Shown in pieces: positions 55,247 to 64,000 of a stretch of DNA of 64,000 bases; position 1 is the stretch's first letter; the number at the start of each line of letters is the position of its first letter. Source of the stretch: Caldilineaceae bacterium (GTDB lineage Bacteria > Chloroflexota > Anaerolineae > Caldilineales > Caldilineaceae). A program made the position numbers and the translations under genes. The notes beneath the pieces are model-generated. The model worked only from the letters and a program-made list of their open reading frames with translations. It was not told the DNA's origin and did not search any database. The stretch lies in contig OY282376.1 in assembly GCA_958295845.1 (NCBI GenBank), forward strand, positions 1,129,022 to 1,193,021, written 5' to 3'.

Positions 55247-56833
55247 ATGGCAGAAACACTCTTTAGACGCTGCCCCAGCTGCGACCAATTTACCCCGGAA
55301 TCAGAAGCTCTCTGCACGCACTGCGGACATTCCTTCGACACTCCGCCATCCAAAAGCACCGCCAAGAGATGGGGGATACAGACAGTGATCGCCGCAGTCC
55401 TTTTCCTTCTGCTGGTGCTCTCTCTTATCTTTGAGGGCCGTCCCCAGTTTTTCGGTTCACCCGCGACGACGGTGGTGAACCCTCCCTGGACGCCTACGCC
55501 GTCCAGCGAAACCGCCGTCCGGGAAGTCCTTCCTGACGTAGCCTCAAAGCCCACACAGACACCTATTCCTGAACCGATCGTTCTTGTCGAAAGGGACATG
55601 AATGTTCGCGGAGGGCCCGGCACCTACTATCCCGTTGTCGGCGCGGCCAAACCCGGGGATCACTTCCCAATCATCGGCCGGAACGAGACGAGCGACTGGT
55701 GGCGGATCTGGTACTACGGGACGCTGGCGTGGATCTATGCGCCTTTGGTGACGACGGCCAATATCGAAGACACAACGATCGCCGTCTTCATCCCTCCCAA
55801 GCTCTCCTCCGCCCAAATCTTTCAGAAAGTTTCACCGGCTATCGCCTACGTTCAGACCGAAGAAGCGAGCGGAAGCGGTGTCCTGTTCGAGGGGCGCTAC
55901 GTCATTACCAACCGCCACGTGGTCTATCCTTTCGAAACAGCGCGCGTCGTCTTTCCCAACGGAGCTGAGTTCGACGGCGTACCCGTCCAAGGTTGGGACT
56001 TGGAAGCCGACCTGGCCGTTCTCGGCCCCTTAGACATCGCCACCGAGCCCCTGCCCCTTATCGACGGGGAAACTACGCCCATCGGCGCCGACATGTACCT
56101 GATTGGCTACCCGGCCGAATTCGAATCTTTCCCGCAGCCGACAATCGTTAAAGGCATTCTTTCGCGTCTGCGCCAGAGTGAATCGGGCCGGATCACCTAC
56201 TTCCAGACTGACGCTTCAATCGCTGGCGGACAAAGCGGTGGCGCGCTCGTGTCGGACACGGGCGCAGTAATTGGCATCAGCGGCTCCAGCATAGCCGACG
56301 GAATGTTCGCGCTTGTGGCTTCGTCAGCCGACCTTCTGCCCCGCATCAGACAACTCATTGCCGGCGGCGGTGACCCCGTCGAGGGAGACCGCCGCCAGCG
56401 GGCAGCAGTCAACTACGATGGCGGCATCGATCTGCTCGGCTTTGCCCTGGAGCAAGGGGAGGACCGCCTTCCCACGCAAGAGACGATTAGTTTGCGGGAC
56501 CAACCGCTGTGGGTGGGTATGCGCTGGAGAACCGGCTCCGATCAGCAAGTCGATTTCGCGATTTCACTCCGCATCTATGATGAGACAGGGGAAAGAGTCT
56601 TCCAACAGGATGAAGTCCTGACTGACACTGAGTCCAGGGCCACGAGTCAATGGCAGGAACAGGAGCCTGTCGACACCTGGTTTGAACTGACAATCCCGTC
56701 CGACCTTCAGTCGGGCGTGTATGAGTTGCGCCTGATTGTCTACAACATCGAGACCCTGACACCCACCGTTGAAATCGAAGTCTGGGAGCCGGATGTACTC
56801 CTGGCGCGCATGCGTCGGGGCGAAAGCCAGTAG
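55247..56833 (+). CDS. Membrane-anchored trypsin-like protease with zinc ribbon and SH3 domain
   Basis: A 528-residue protein with domains in this order: zinc ribbon at the cytoplasmic N-terminus (Cys9, 12, 23, 26), one membrane helix (~44-62), a bacterial SH3 domain (~112-170, DMNVRGGPGTYYPVVG), a trypsin-like domain with His224 in NRHVV, Asp255 in DLAVL and Ser330 in GGQSGGALV, and a C-terminal beta-rich domain (~400-528). It should cleave proteins outside the membrane and perhaps bind the cell wall through SH3. No PDZ domain is seen, unlike HtrA. Confidence 0.88.
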   Translation: MAETLFRRCPSCDQFTPESEALCTHCGHSFDTPPSKSTAKRWGIQTVIAAVLFLLLVLSLIFEGRPQFFGSPATTVVNPPWTPTPSSETAVREVLPDVASKPTQTPIPEPIVLVERDMNVRGGPGTYYPVVGAAKPGDHFPIIGRNETSDWWRIWYYGTLAWIYAPLVTTANIEDTTIAVFIPPKLSSAQIFQKVSPAIAYVQTEEASGSGVLFEGRYVITNRHVVYPFETARVVFPNGAEFDGVPVQGWDLEADLAVLGPLDIATEPLPLIDGETTPIGADMYLIGYPAEFESFPQPTIVKGILSRLRQSESGRITYFQTDASIAGGQSGGALVSDTGAVIGISGSSIADGMFALVASSADLLPRIRQLIAGGGDPVEGDRRQRAAVNYDGGIDLLGFALEQGEDRLPTQETISLRDQPLWVGMRWRTGSDQQVDFAISLRIYDETGERVFQQDEVLTDTESRATSQWQEQEPVDTWFELTIPSDLQSGVYELRLIVYNIETLTPTVEIEVWEPDVLLARMRRGESQ

Positions 56834-57067
56834 CAATTTGGAAGCTGCTCAACAGAACCGGTAACGACGTTTTCAGGCGATTCTCTTTTGCCGATCGGTG
56901 CCAGACCGATTCAGCAGGAAAGAACGAAAAAACCGGGACTGACCCAGCCATCTCTCTGCAAGCCAGCCCCTTCTCCCGTCACAGAAATCGCAGAAATTCG
57001 TAGAATCTCTGAACCTGACCTCTGACAGGCCTTAACTATCCCAAAATCCATCTTTATCCGGCCTGAA

Positions 57068-57096
57068 TTGACAGGATCACCGGTGATGATTATGAT
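57068..57096 (+). promoter_or_regulatory. sdhC promoter with palindromic operator in spacer
   Basis: TTGACA (57068-57073), 17 bases, TATGAT (57091-57096), 90 bases before sdhC. The spacer holds ATCACCGGTGAT at 57076-57087, a perfect 12 base palindrome. A dimeric regulator bound there would cover both promoter boxes. The 234 bases between the protease gene and this promoter show no other element. Confidence 0.7.
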
Positions 57097-57186
57097 TTGT
57101 CTGTGGCTTAGTTCTTTTTGGAACAAAGCGCCCTGAAAGCACCTACCATCTCATATTCGCATGCCGCAAAAAGGAGTTCCCTACCA

Positions 57187-57573
57187 ATGGCCGCCCTCGT
57201 AGCATCGATCTACAGAGGCATTTCCTACAGAGGAGCGGAGGGCCAGTGGGCCTGGATATTGCACCGGGCCAGCGGGCTCGGCATCGTGCTCTTTCTGTAC
57301 ATGCACATCGTCAGTATCTTCATTGCCGCTATCGGGCCAGGACCCTACGAATGGGTCCATGCGACCCTTTACACCTCGCCGCCCGCAAAAGTTCTGGAAG
57401 TCTTTCTCCTTTTCGGCGTGCTTTATCATGCGTTCAACGGCATGAGAATCATCATCATCGACTTTTTCCCGGCATTGGGCCAGTACCAGCGGACGATCGT
57501 GCGTATAGAACTGGCGCTCGTCGTCATTGTGCTCGTGCCGGCTGCCATCATCACCCTGCGGGGCATCATCTGA
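57187..57573 (+). CDS. sdhC: Succinate dehydrogenase cytochrome b subunit
   Basis: Membrane anchor of complex II, 128 residues, three helices. WILHRASGLGIVLF is the SdhC signature and the His in VLYHAFNGMRIIIID is the likely haem ligand. AAGGAG precedes the ATG; the frame is open from 57118 but the upstream part lacks a site. First gene of sdhCDAB. Confidence 0.92.
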   Translation: MAALVASIYRGISYRGAEGQWAWILHRASGLGIVLFLYMHIVSIFIAAIGPGPYEWVHATLYTSPPAKVLEVFLLFGVLYHAFNGMRIIIIDFFPALGQYQRTIVRIELALVVIVLVPAAIITLRGII

Positions 57574-57583
57574 GGAGTGAAAA

Positions 57584-58015
57584 ATGGCGACATCTTCAAG
57601 CCGTCCGTACCAGGGAAAAATCTCATACGGCGCACCCAATCACGAACGCAAAATCTGGCTTTTCATGCGTCTTACCGGGCTGGTGATGTTCATCACGGTT
57701 GTCTTTCATCTGCTCTATATGCATATGGTCGTGGGCGTGGAGAATATCACTTTCGACAACATTGACGCGCGCTGGTCCGGCCCAGCAGGCGTATTCTGGC
57801 GCCTGTTCGACGCCTCCCTCCTGTTCATCGGCATGGCCCACGGCATGAACGGCGCCCGGTTCTCAATTAACGACTATGTCCACAACAAGATTCTGAATTT
57901 CCTGCTCACCGCGGCCGTATTCGGCCTCGGTCTTCTTTTGATCCTGCTCGGAACAGTTGCGATCGTTCTGGGCGCCGGCGGCTTGGGAAATCTGTTCCAG
58001 CGCCTGATGGGCTGA
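57584..58015 (+). CDS. sdhD: Succinate dehydrogenase membrane anchor subunit
   Basis: Second membrane subunit of complex II, 143 residues, three helices (MFITVVFHLLYMHMV; LLFIGMAHGMNGARFSIND; LLTAAVFGLGLLLILL). His residues in the first two helices are candidate haem or quinone-site ligands. GAGGAG precedes the ATG, ten bases after sdhC. Confidence 0.9.
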   Translation: MATSSSRPYQGKISYGAPNHERKIWLFMRLTGLVMFITVVFHLLYMHMVVGVENITFDNIDARWSGPAGVFWRLFDASLLFIGMAHGMNGARFSINDYVHNKILNFLLTAAVFGLGLLLILLGTVAIVLGAGGLGNLFQRLMG

Positions 58016-58090
58016 GGGCAAACGCCCCAGCGCATCGCACGATGCGGAATTAACGCCTACTGTCTCGCCGCTTCGCAACTTGAGGACAAG

Positions 58091-59824
58091 ATGATCCACA
58101 CGCATAAATTTGAAACGGTCGTTGTTGGTGCCGGCGGCGCTGGACTGATGGCCGCCCTCTATGCCAGCCAGGGCAGCGATACCGCCGTCCTGACCAAACT
58201 CTATCCCACACGCAGCCATACCGGAACCGCGCAGGGAGGAATCGGCGCCGCCCTCGGTAATCTCGAAGAAGACCGCGCCGAATGGCACACATTTGACACA
58301 ATCAAAGGCAGCGACTATCTCGCCGACCAGGACGCCGTCGATCTCATGTGCCAGGAGGCGGTAGAGGTAATCTACGAACTGGAGCACATGGGTCTGCCCT
58401 TCGACCGCACGGCCGAAGGCAAAATCGCACAGCGGCCGTTCGGAGGTCATACTAGCAATTTCGGCGAAAAACCAGTACGCCGTGCCTGTCACGCCGCCGA
58501 CCGTACCGGTCACATGATCCTGCAGACCCTCTATCAGCAGTGTATCGCTCGCGACGTGCGTTTCTTCGACGAATTCCACGTGCTGGATCTGCTGCTCTCA
58601 GCCGACGGGCAGGCGACCGGCGTCGTCGCCTATGAGATCGATAGCGGCGACCTCCACGTCTTCCATGGCAAGGCCCTGATCTTCGCCACCGGCGGCTTTG
58701 GCCGTATGTGGGAGATCACCAGCAACGCCCATAGCCTCACCGGCGACGGCCCTGCCATTGCACTGCAAAAAGGCATCCCCCTGGAAGATATGGAGTTCTT
58801 CCAGTTTCACCCCACCGGCATCTACAAGATGGGAATCCTCATCACCGAAGGCGTGCGCGGCGAGGGCGGCATCCTGCGAAACCGTGACGGCGAACGGTTC
58901 ATGGAACGCTACGCGCCCAACCTCAAGGACCTGGCCAGCCGCGACGTGGTCAGCCGCGCTATCTATCTCGAAGTCCGCGACAACAAGGGCATCGACGGTG
59001 GTCGCTACGTCCATCTCGACGCCACGCACCTCGGTCGCCAGATTGTTGAGACCAAACTGGAGGACAGCGCAGAGTTCTGCAAGACCTATCTCGGCATCGA
59101 CCCCGCGGTGGAGCCGATGCCCGTGCAGCCTACCGCTCACTACGCCATGGGCGGCATCCCCACCAACGTCGACGGGGAAGTTCAGCTGAATGCCCAGGGC
59201 GATGTGGTGCCCGGCTTCTACGCCGCCGGCGAGGTCGCCTGTGTCAGCGTCCACGGCGCCAACCGTCTCGGCACCAACAGCCTCGTCGATCTCGTTGTCT
59301 TCGGCAAGCGGGCCGGGAAAGCCGCCGCAGCCTACAGTCAGCAAAATGACTGGGCGGAGTTGCCGGACGAAACCTGGGAGCCCACCCAGGCAATGCTCCA
59401 AAATATGTTGACTAAAGAGGGCCAGCACAATGTCGCTGATCTGCGTACCGAAATGCAGTCGCTCATGATGGACAAGGTGGGCGTCTTCCGCACCGAAGAG
59501 GGTATACAGTCGGCCCTGAACCGCATTCGTGAGCTACAGGAAGCTGCCCAGGACATCACCGTAATGGATAAGGGCAAACGCTTCAATACCGACATCCTCG
59601 AAGCCATCGAACTGCAAAACCTGCTCGACCTTGCTGAAGTGACCGCGGCCAGCGCCCTCGCCCGCACCGAAAGTCGCGGGGCCCATAGCCGTGAAGATCA
59701 CAAGGCCCGCGACGATGAAAACTGGCTTACACACACCTACGCGTCAAAAGTGGATGGGAAGATCAACCTGGACTATGCGCCGGTGAATGTCACAATCCAC
59801 CAACCTGAGGAGCGAACCTACTAA
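58091..59824 (+). CDS. sdhA: Succinate dehydrogenase flavoprotein subunit
   Basis: Catalytic flavoprotein of complex II, 577 residues. GAGGAGLMAAL binds FAD, His43 in RSHTGTAQGG is the covalent FAD attachment site, and HPTGIY plus EGVRGEGG form the substrate region. HYAMGGI and the end DDENWLTHT are as in the family. TTGAGGAC precedes the ATG. Confidence 0.97.
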   Translation: MIHTHKFETVVVGAGGAGLMAALYASQGSDTAVLTKLYPTRSHTGTAQGGIGAALGNLEEDRAEWHTFDTIKGSDYLADQDAVDLMCQEAVEVIYELEHMGLPFDRTAEGKIAQRPFGGHTSNFGEKPVRRACHAADRTGHMILQTLYQQCIARDVRFFDEFHVLDLLLSADGQATGVVAYEIDSGDLHVFHGKALIFATGGFGRMWEITSNAHSLTGDGPAIALQKGIPLEDMEFFQFHPTGIYKMGILITEGVRGEGGILRNRDGERFMERYAPNLKDLASRDVVSRAIYLEVRDNKGIDGGRYVHLDATHLGRQIVETKLEDSAEFCKTYLGIDPAVEPMPVQPTAHYAMGGIPTNVDGEVQLNAQGDVVPGFYAAGEVACVSVHGANRLGTNSLVDLVVFGKRAGKAAAAYSQQNDWAELPDETWEPTQAMLQNMLTKEGQHNVADLRTEMQSLMMDKVGVFRTEEGIQSALNRIRELQEAAQDITVMDKGKRFNTDILEAIELQNLLDLAEVTAASALARTESRGAHSREDHKARDDENWLTHTYASKVDGKINLDYAPVNVTIHQPEERTY

Positions 59825-59825
59825 T

Positions 59826-60527
59826 ATGCGCATCAAAATGCGAATTCGCAGATTCAATCCCGAGGCCGATTCCAAGCCCTGGTGGGGAGAATATTGGGTG
59901 GAGGTGGAAGAGAGTGACCGCGTTCTGGACGCTCTGCACCAGGTAAAGTGGTACCAGGATGGCACCCTTACCCTGCGCCGCTCCTGCGCCCATGGCATTT
60001 GCGGCAGTGACGCCATGGTGATCAACGGTCGTAACGCACTGGCTTGTAAGGTGCTGATGCAGGATGTCGGCGACGAATGCCAGGTCGAACCACTGCGCTC
60101 GATGCCGTTGATCAAAGACCTGGTCGTGGACATGGAGCCCTTTTTCGCCAAGTACCGGGCCGTCCTGCCCTACCTGATCAACGACAACCTGCCCGCCTCA
60201 GGTGAGCGCCACCAGAGCCAGGAAGCCCGCGCGCGCTACGATGACACCACCAAGTGCATTCTCTGCGCGGCCTGCACGACCTCCTGCCCCAGCTTCTGGG
60301 CCAACGAGGACTATATCGGCCCCGCCGCTATAGTCCAGGCCCACCGTTTCATCTTCGACGACCGCGATGACGCTGCCGACCTGCGCCTACGCGTGCTCAA
60401 CGATGCTGACGGTGTCTGGCGCTGCCGAACCGTCTTTAACTGTGTCCAGGCCTGTCCGCGAGAAATTGATGTAACGCGGGCCATCGGCGAAGTCAAACTG
60501 GCTCTGATGAACGGCCTCGAAGACTGA
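59826..60527 (+). CDS. sdhB: Succinate dehydrogenase iron-sulfur subunit
   Basis: Carries electrons from SdhA to quinone; 233 residues. The 2Fe-2S Cys are in RRSCAHGICGSD and NALAC; the 4Fe-4S and 3Fe-4S Cys are in CILCAACTTSCPSFW and CRTVFNCVQACP. The ATG lies one base after the sdhA TAA; GAGGAG is 13 bases upstream, inside sdhA, so translation is probably coupled. The frame is open earlier but overlaps sdhA. Confidence 0.96.
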   Translation: MRIKMRIRRFNPEADSKPWWGEYWVEVEESDRVLDALHQVKWYQDGTLTLRRSCAHGICGSDAMVINGRNALACKVLMQDVGDECQVEPLRSMPLIKDLVVDMEPFFAKYRAVLPYLINDNLPASGERHQSQEARARYDDTTKCILCAACTTSCPSFWANEDYIGPAAIVQAHRFIFDDRDDAADLRLRVLNDADGVWRCRTVFNCVQACPREIDVTRAIGEVKLALMNGLED

Positions 60528-60567
60528 CCAGAGCCTCTACCTGTTCCGCCCCAGACTTGGCCGGCAC

Positions 60568-61479
60568 TTACTCCTGCCGCACAGTATCCTCCAGCCACGC
60601 TCTTAAACGCGTAGCCAGCCTCGGCTTGGGTTGCTCTGCTTCCACCTCTACGCCTCTCAACGCCATCGCAAAATCGGCCCCGCTCTCAAAGCGATCCTCC
60701 GGCTTCTTGGACAGTGCCTTGAGGATGATCTGCTCGAGTTCGGGCGATACCCATCGCCATGCCGACGGTGGAGGAGGTGTCTCCTTTATATGCGCATCCA
60801 GCACCTCCTCCCTCGAACCGTAAAAGGGTCTTCGCCCTGAAACCATCAAATAAAGGACGATCCCCAGGCTATACAGGTCCGAACGTTTGTCGGGCTCCTC
60901 CTTAGCGCGAATTTGTTCAGGCGCCAGAAAGGCAGGCGTACCATAAATGCCCGGCGCGTTGTCAATCGGATTGTAGATGTCGTAGACAGTGCCGAAGTCA
61001 AAAAGTACTGCACGGCCGCTTGGGCCCAGCAATATATTGGACGTCTTGACGTCCCGGTGAATCTTGCCGGATTCGTGCAGATGATCAAGTGCTTCCGCTA
61101 CCTGGCGGGCAATGTCGATGGCCGCGACTTCGCCTATCGATTTCGCGCGCATCAAGAACTCCTCCAAAGTCCCGCCCTCGACCAGCTCCATGGCGATGAA
61201 TAGCCGGCCGTTTGCCTCGCCGGTCTCGTATACCTGAAGAATCCCCGGATGCCGCAAGCGGGCGAGTGTTTGATACTCGATCTGAAAGCATGACCGCATA
61301 TGGGGCTGACTCGCCGCCACAGGGTTGAGTACCTTTAATGCTACCTGACGGCCGGTCAGGTTCTGCGCGCGGTATACAACGGCCGTCGCACCCTGGCCCA
61401 TTGGCTCAAGTATACGGTAACGACCCAGTTGTGAAGATACGGGGAGTAGATTGGGTCCTGCGCTCGCGCCGTAGGACAT
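60568..61479 (-). CDS. Serine/threonine protein kinase
   Basis: Hanks-type kinase of 303 residues. Gly loop GQGATAVV at 28-35, ATP Lys49 in VALKVL, HRDVKTSN at 141-148 with catalytic Asp143, DFG at 161-163, and GTPAFLAPEQ. The C-terminal tail after the kinase lobe is only about 35 basic and Pro-rich residues and has no membrane helix or PASTA domain, so it is a short soluble kinase. Targets are unknown. It converges on sdhB with a 40 base gap. Confidence 0.93.
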   Translation of the reverse strand: MSYGASAGPNLLPVSSQLGRYRILEPMGQGATAVVYRAQNLTGRQVALKVLNPVAASQPHMRSCFQIEYQTLARLRHPGILQVYETGEANGRLFIAMELVEGGTLEEFLMRAKSIGEVAAIDIARQVAEALDHLHESGKIHRDVKTSNILLGPSGRAVLFDFGTVYDIYNPIDNAPGIYGTPAFLAPEQIRAKEEPDKRSDLYSLGIVLYLMVSGRRPFYGSREEVLDAHIKETPPPPSAWRWVSPELEQIILKALSKKPEDRFESGADFAMALRGVEVEAEQPKPRLATRLRAWLEDTVRQE

Positions 61480-61566
61480 GTCAGCTTCTTTGGTGGCAGG
61501 GGGTGGCGCTTTCCGTGTTCAGAGGACGGGGACTGGCGACTCCACTATCCACGATTCGCTACCAGA

Positions 61567-61595
61567 ATTATAGCCTACGGGGCAAAGGTTGCCAA
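61567..61595 (-). promoter_or_regulatory. Protein kinase gene promoter
   Basis: On the minus strand TTGGCA (61595-61590), 17 bases, TATAAT (61572-61567), about 90 bases before the kinase ATG. Confidence 0.7.
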
Positions 61596-61639
61596 TGGAA
61601 GCATGCTTGTCGGCTCACCCCCGCCCCCTTTCCGCCCAT

Positions 61640-62503
61640 TCAGTCAGCACTGATGTCAGGGTAAAATAACGGTGCACCCTTCAGCCCGGTGTGGGCATTC
61701 ATCCCCAGATGCCACCGCCCCAAATTGGCCCAGAACATTACCGCCAAATCCGGGCCGCCGAAACATACATTGGTCGGCGCGCCCAGGATCGTCCCTTCAT
61801 AATCGTCCATGAGGATGGTCAGATCGCCGCTCGGTAGAACCCGCAAAACTGTGTCCGGCCGGTAGCAGGAGATCGGAAAGCCGCCGTCCGCGCAAAAGGT
61901 CAGGCCGTCCGGCACGATGCGGGGCAGTTCCACCACTGTCTCGGTGGGTCCCACTTTGCGTCCATCATCTATAGGAAAGCGTATGATCTGAGGAGGGCTT
62001 AAAGACATCGCGACATAGAGATACTGCCCGTCAGGGCTGACCGCACAGCCGTTGGGAAACTGGCTGTTCTCGGTATCCACTACCGACGTGGTCCCATCCG
62101 GCGCGACGCAGAACGTGCAGCCGTCGTTTCCGTACCATGATCCCGAATTGGTCACATAGAGATTTCCCTGCGCGTCGAACGCCGGAAAGTTCGGCGTGGT
62201 CAACGGGCGCTCCTCGGTGCCGGCGCTGTATTGGCTTACCTCGCCTACAGGTGTCACCTTGTAGACGGCCCCCCGGTCGGCGGTACAGATATACAAGTTC
62301 GCGTCCGCATCCAGCGCCATGCCCAGATTGAGGCCCCCCGTGTTGGCATATTCCTCTACCTGGCGTTCTCCGTAGTCGATGCGGTAAACCTGCCCCGCCT
62401 CGCCGCCGGCATATATTTTGCCGTCTGGTCCAAGTGCCACCCCTTCGGGATGGTCCAGGCCCTCTACAAACATCTCTGCATGTTTCAGGTTGATCAACGG
62501 CAT
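61640..62503 (-). CDS. SMP-30/gluconolactonase family protein
   Basis: Six-bladed propeller lactonase-like protein of 287 residues: GLDHPEGVALGPDG with the metal Glu, DADANLYICTADRG, NLYVTNSGSW with the metal Asn, and FPNGCAVSPDGQYLYVA. Family members hydrolyse sugar lactones or related esters with a divalent metal. The ATG at 62503 follows GAGGAGAAAAGCG; an in-frame TTG at 62518 overlaps that site. No signal peptide. Confidence 0.88.
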   Translation of the reverse strand: MPLINLKHAEMFVEGLDHPEGVALGPDGKIYAGGEAGQVYRIDYGERQVEEYANTGGLNLGMALDADANLYICTADRGAVYKVTPVGEVSQYSAGTEERPLTTPNFPAFDAQGNLYVTNSGSWYGNDGCTFCVAPDGTTSVVDTENSQFPNGCAVSPDGQYLYVAMSLSPPQIIRFPIDDGRKVGPTETVVELPRIVPDGLTFCADGGFPISCYRPDTVLRVLPSGDLTILMDDYEGTILGAPTNVCFGGPDLAVMFWANLGRWHLGMNAHTGLKGAPLFYPDISAD

Positions 62504-62620
62504 CGCTTTTCTCCTCAACTGTAGTGAATCTCGTTCTCTACGTCCAACGCCAAAGTCAAAAACATGGCGCCGCCGCCAGCCGCCGACGATATTCCCAGCG
62601 TATCTGCAGTACCGCCCACG

Positions 62621-63382
62621 CTAGTACCGGTTGGTCACAACACCTGGCTGCCACTGGTTTGCGCCCATCAGCTGCTGCACCAACTCCGATGGGTTCTCAA
62701 GATCCGCCAGCTGCGCGCGCATGTCCTCCTGCGTAACGTAAAAGGGCCGCGTATACATCCCCAACAGCACCGAACGCGCCTTGTCGGTAACATTGGGCCG
62801 CGCCGAGTGCCACGTCTTTCCGCTCATCACCATCACGCTGCCGCGCTGTCCGGTCAAGATCTCCGCCTCCTCAATCCACTCGTGCGCGATCTCCGGCGGC
62901 GGCCTATGTCCTTTGAGATGGCTGTACGGCAAAATGCCAGTGCCCCCATTCTGCTCAGTCAAGTCATCCAGCAGCCACATCGTCTGCCCGCTGACGTTGT
63001 CGGTCGGCCACGGATGGTTCACCCGCTGAAACGGAAAATCCGGGTGCCAGCCATACCGGTCAAAACCGGGATAGGCGGTGTTCGACGTCCACGTGGAGCA
63101 GATCACATCCTCGTCCAGGTAAGCCTTCCAGAGCGAGACGATCAGCGGATGTGCCATCAGCTCCACAAAGATCGGATCTTTGACGGCAATGCGGGCCACG
63201 CGCTGCGTCCTCGCCCGCCAGGTGCCTTCGGTTGCCTCCTCCGCCAGCAGACCTTCCAGCACTGTTCGTGCTTCGTCTGCTCTCTGCGGCGTTATCACCC
63301 CCGGGATTACGCAGTAGCCGCGTTCATCTAACTCGGCAATAATCTTGGAAACATCGTGCGTCACGTCTGAACTCTTGTCCAC
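62621..63382 (-). CDS. Phytanoyl-CoA dioxygenase family protein
   Basis: Fe(II)/2-oxoglutarate dioxygenase of 253 residues. The iron triad is His113 and Asp115 in GWHPDFP and His192 in KTWHSARPN; the Arg in KARSVLLG is the likely 2-oxoglutarate ligand. PhyH relatives hydroxylate or halogenate many small molecules, so the substrate is open. It lies 117 bases upstream of the lactonase gene on the same strand. Confidence 0.88.
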   Translation of the reverse strand: MDKSSDVTHDVSKIIAELDERGYCVIPGVITPQRADEARTVLEGLLAEEATEGTWRARTQRVARIAVKDPIFVELMAHPLIVSLWKAYLDEDVICSTWTSNTAYPGFDRYGWHPDFPFQRVNHPWPTDNVSGQTMWLLDDLTEQNGGTGILPYSHLKGHRPPPEIAHEWIEEAEILTGQRGSVMVMSGKTWHSARPNVTDKARSVLLGMYTRPFYVTQEDMRAQLADLENPSELVQQLMGANQWQPGVVTNRY

Positions 63383-63489
63383 GGGGCTGTACTCCTGTGT
63401 CTGTCAACGCATTCACGAAGAGAATCGGCTAATTTCCACTCTTGGAGGCAATCGGCTAGTCAGGCCAACTCTTGTCCCGCTCCCACCTG

Positions 63490-64000
63490 TCAGGCGGCGG
63501 CCGGCTGCGGCTTACCGTGCGTGATTATCCAGTCAACGAATTTGGCCCGCATCGACGGCGAGCGGGCATGACCAACATCGGGGTCCACGAAATGCTCTGC
63601 CCGGCCTCCCCTTTCGTTGATCAGCCGCACCGTCTCCGCATTGGTGGCAGCAGGACAGTCAGTATCGAGCCCACCGTCGATGAAGAGGACCGGCCTGTCC
63701 GTAAACCGGCCAGGATTGGACTGTGTGCCGTATTTCGCGCACCAGTCATCGCACCAGGTCCCCTGCTGCGCCTGCCGGCACCATTCATCGGCCTGGAAAA
63801 AGCTTGACCTGCCCACAATCGAGACCATAGAGACATACGCGCTGTTTTCGGCAAAGACCATCTGCGTAATCAGCCCGCCCATCGAGGTGCCGCAAACCTG
63901 GGGATCGCAGGCCGAACTGAATGGCAACGCCAAGACCGCCTCCAAAAGGGCCGGCGCCTCCGCCCGCGTCTTGTCCATAGCCTCACAGACGAATGCCCAG
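63490..64000 (-). CDS. Alpha/beta hydrolase (partial, N-terminus outside window)
   Basis: The C-terminal 170 or so residues of an alpha/beta hydrolase. The nucleophile elbow CGTSMGG is present, with FIDGGLDTDCP giving the acid and DVGHARSP the catalytic His. Although a Met lies at 63978, the frame stays open through WAFVCEA to the window edge, so the gene begins upstream. Dienelactone hydrolase or esterase-type activity is likely; the substrate is unknown. Confidence 0.82.
   Translation of the reverse strand, partial: WAFVCEAMDKTRAEAPALLEAVLALPFSSACDPQVCGTSMGGLITQMVFAENSAYVSMVSIVGRSSFFQADEWCRQAQQGTWCDDWCAKYGTQSNPGRFTDRPVLFIDGGLDTDCPAATNAETVRLINERGGRAEHFVDPDVGHARSPSMRAKFVDWIITHGKPQPAAA

Overview
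The window looks like a chromosomal segment of an aerobic, heterotrophic, free-living bacterium of high GC (about 60% by eye). The gene mix fits a Chloroflexota (Anaerolineae/Caldilineales-like) genome: a lipobox followed by a Cys-Pro-Ala-Pro stretch in the sugar-binding protein, a form II Cox-type molybdenum hydroxylase cluster, Tm-1-like and enolase-superfamily catabolic genes, and a CAD-like dihydroorotase. This taxonomic call is inference; no 16S rRNA or ribosomal protein lies in the window.

Layout. 1-5.8 kb (minus): an LplABC-type sugar ABC transporter operon with an uncharacterised 639-residue protein and the start of one more gene. 6.0-10.8 kb (plus): an oligopeptidase B-type peptidase with a coupled unknown protein, then a sulfotransferase-like protein and a class IV aminotransferase-like protein whose PLP lysine is replaced by His. 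11.0-14.1 kb: a large membrane protein gene flanked by two diverged ~175 bp direct copies of the aminotransferase 3' end. 14.3-31.1 kb (minus): a 17 kb co-directional run with glcD, glcE and glcF interspersed with a PQQ sugar dehydrogenase and a quinone oxidoreductase, XdhC/CoxI maturation genes, coxE/coxD, coxM, coxL, coxS, coxG and an RDD protein. 31.2-37.2 kb (mostly plus): a sugar-acid style cassette (enolase superfamily, cupin, Gfo/Idh/MocA, Tm-1-like UPF0261, PEP-hydrolase-like TIM barrel). 37.2-39.2 kb: the oddest stretch, a repeat-rich Arg-rich protein with an HNH-like motif and C-terminal membrane segments, followed by a tiny secreted Arg-rich peptide gene. 39.3-44 kb: aldo/keto reductase, EEP nuclease, tmRNA, GNAT, MFS, then a tRNA-Ser(GGA)-4.5S RNA pair. 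44-48 kb (minus): hemC-hemD-methyltransferase-hemB. 48.3-55.1 kb (plus): pyrC, pyrB, fabF, SDR, icd. 55.2-60.5 kb: membrane-anchored trypsin-like protease and sdhCDAB. 60.5-64 kb (minus): Ser/Thr kinase, SMP-30-like lactonase, PhyH dioxygenase and the 3' part of an alpha/beta hydrolase.

Several intergenic regions carry near-consensus sigma70-type promoters, six of them with a 17 bp spacer: ssrA, tRNA-Ser/ffs, hemC, pyrC, fabF, sdhC and the kinase gene. The sdhC one has a perfect 12 bp palindrome inside the spacer. Together the genes describe sugar uptake, glycolate/aldose oxidation, molybdenum-hydroxylase oxidation, TCA cycle and respiration, haem and pyrimidine synthesis. The best candidates for undescribed biology are the lysine-less aminotransferase-like/sulfotransferase-like pair, the HNH-like repeat membrane protein with its neighbouring secreted peptide, and the long glc/cox run.
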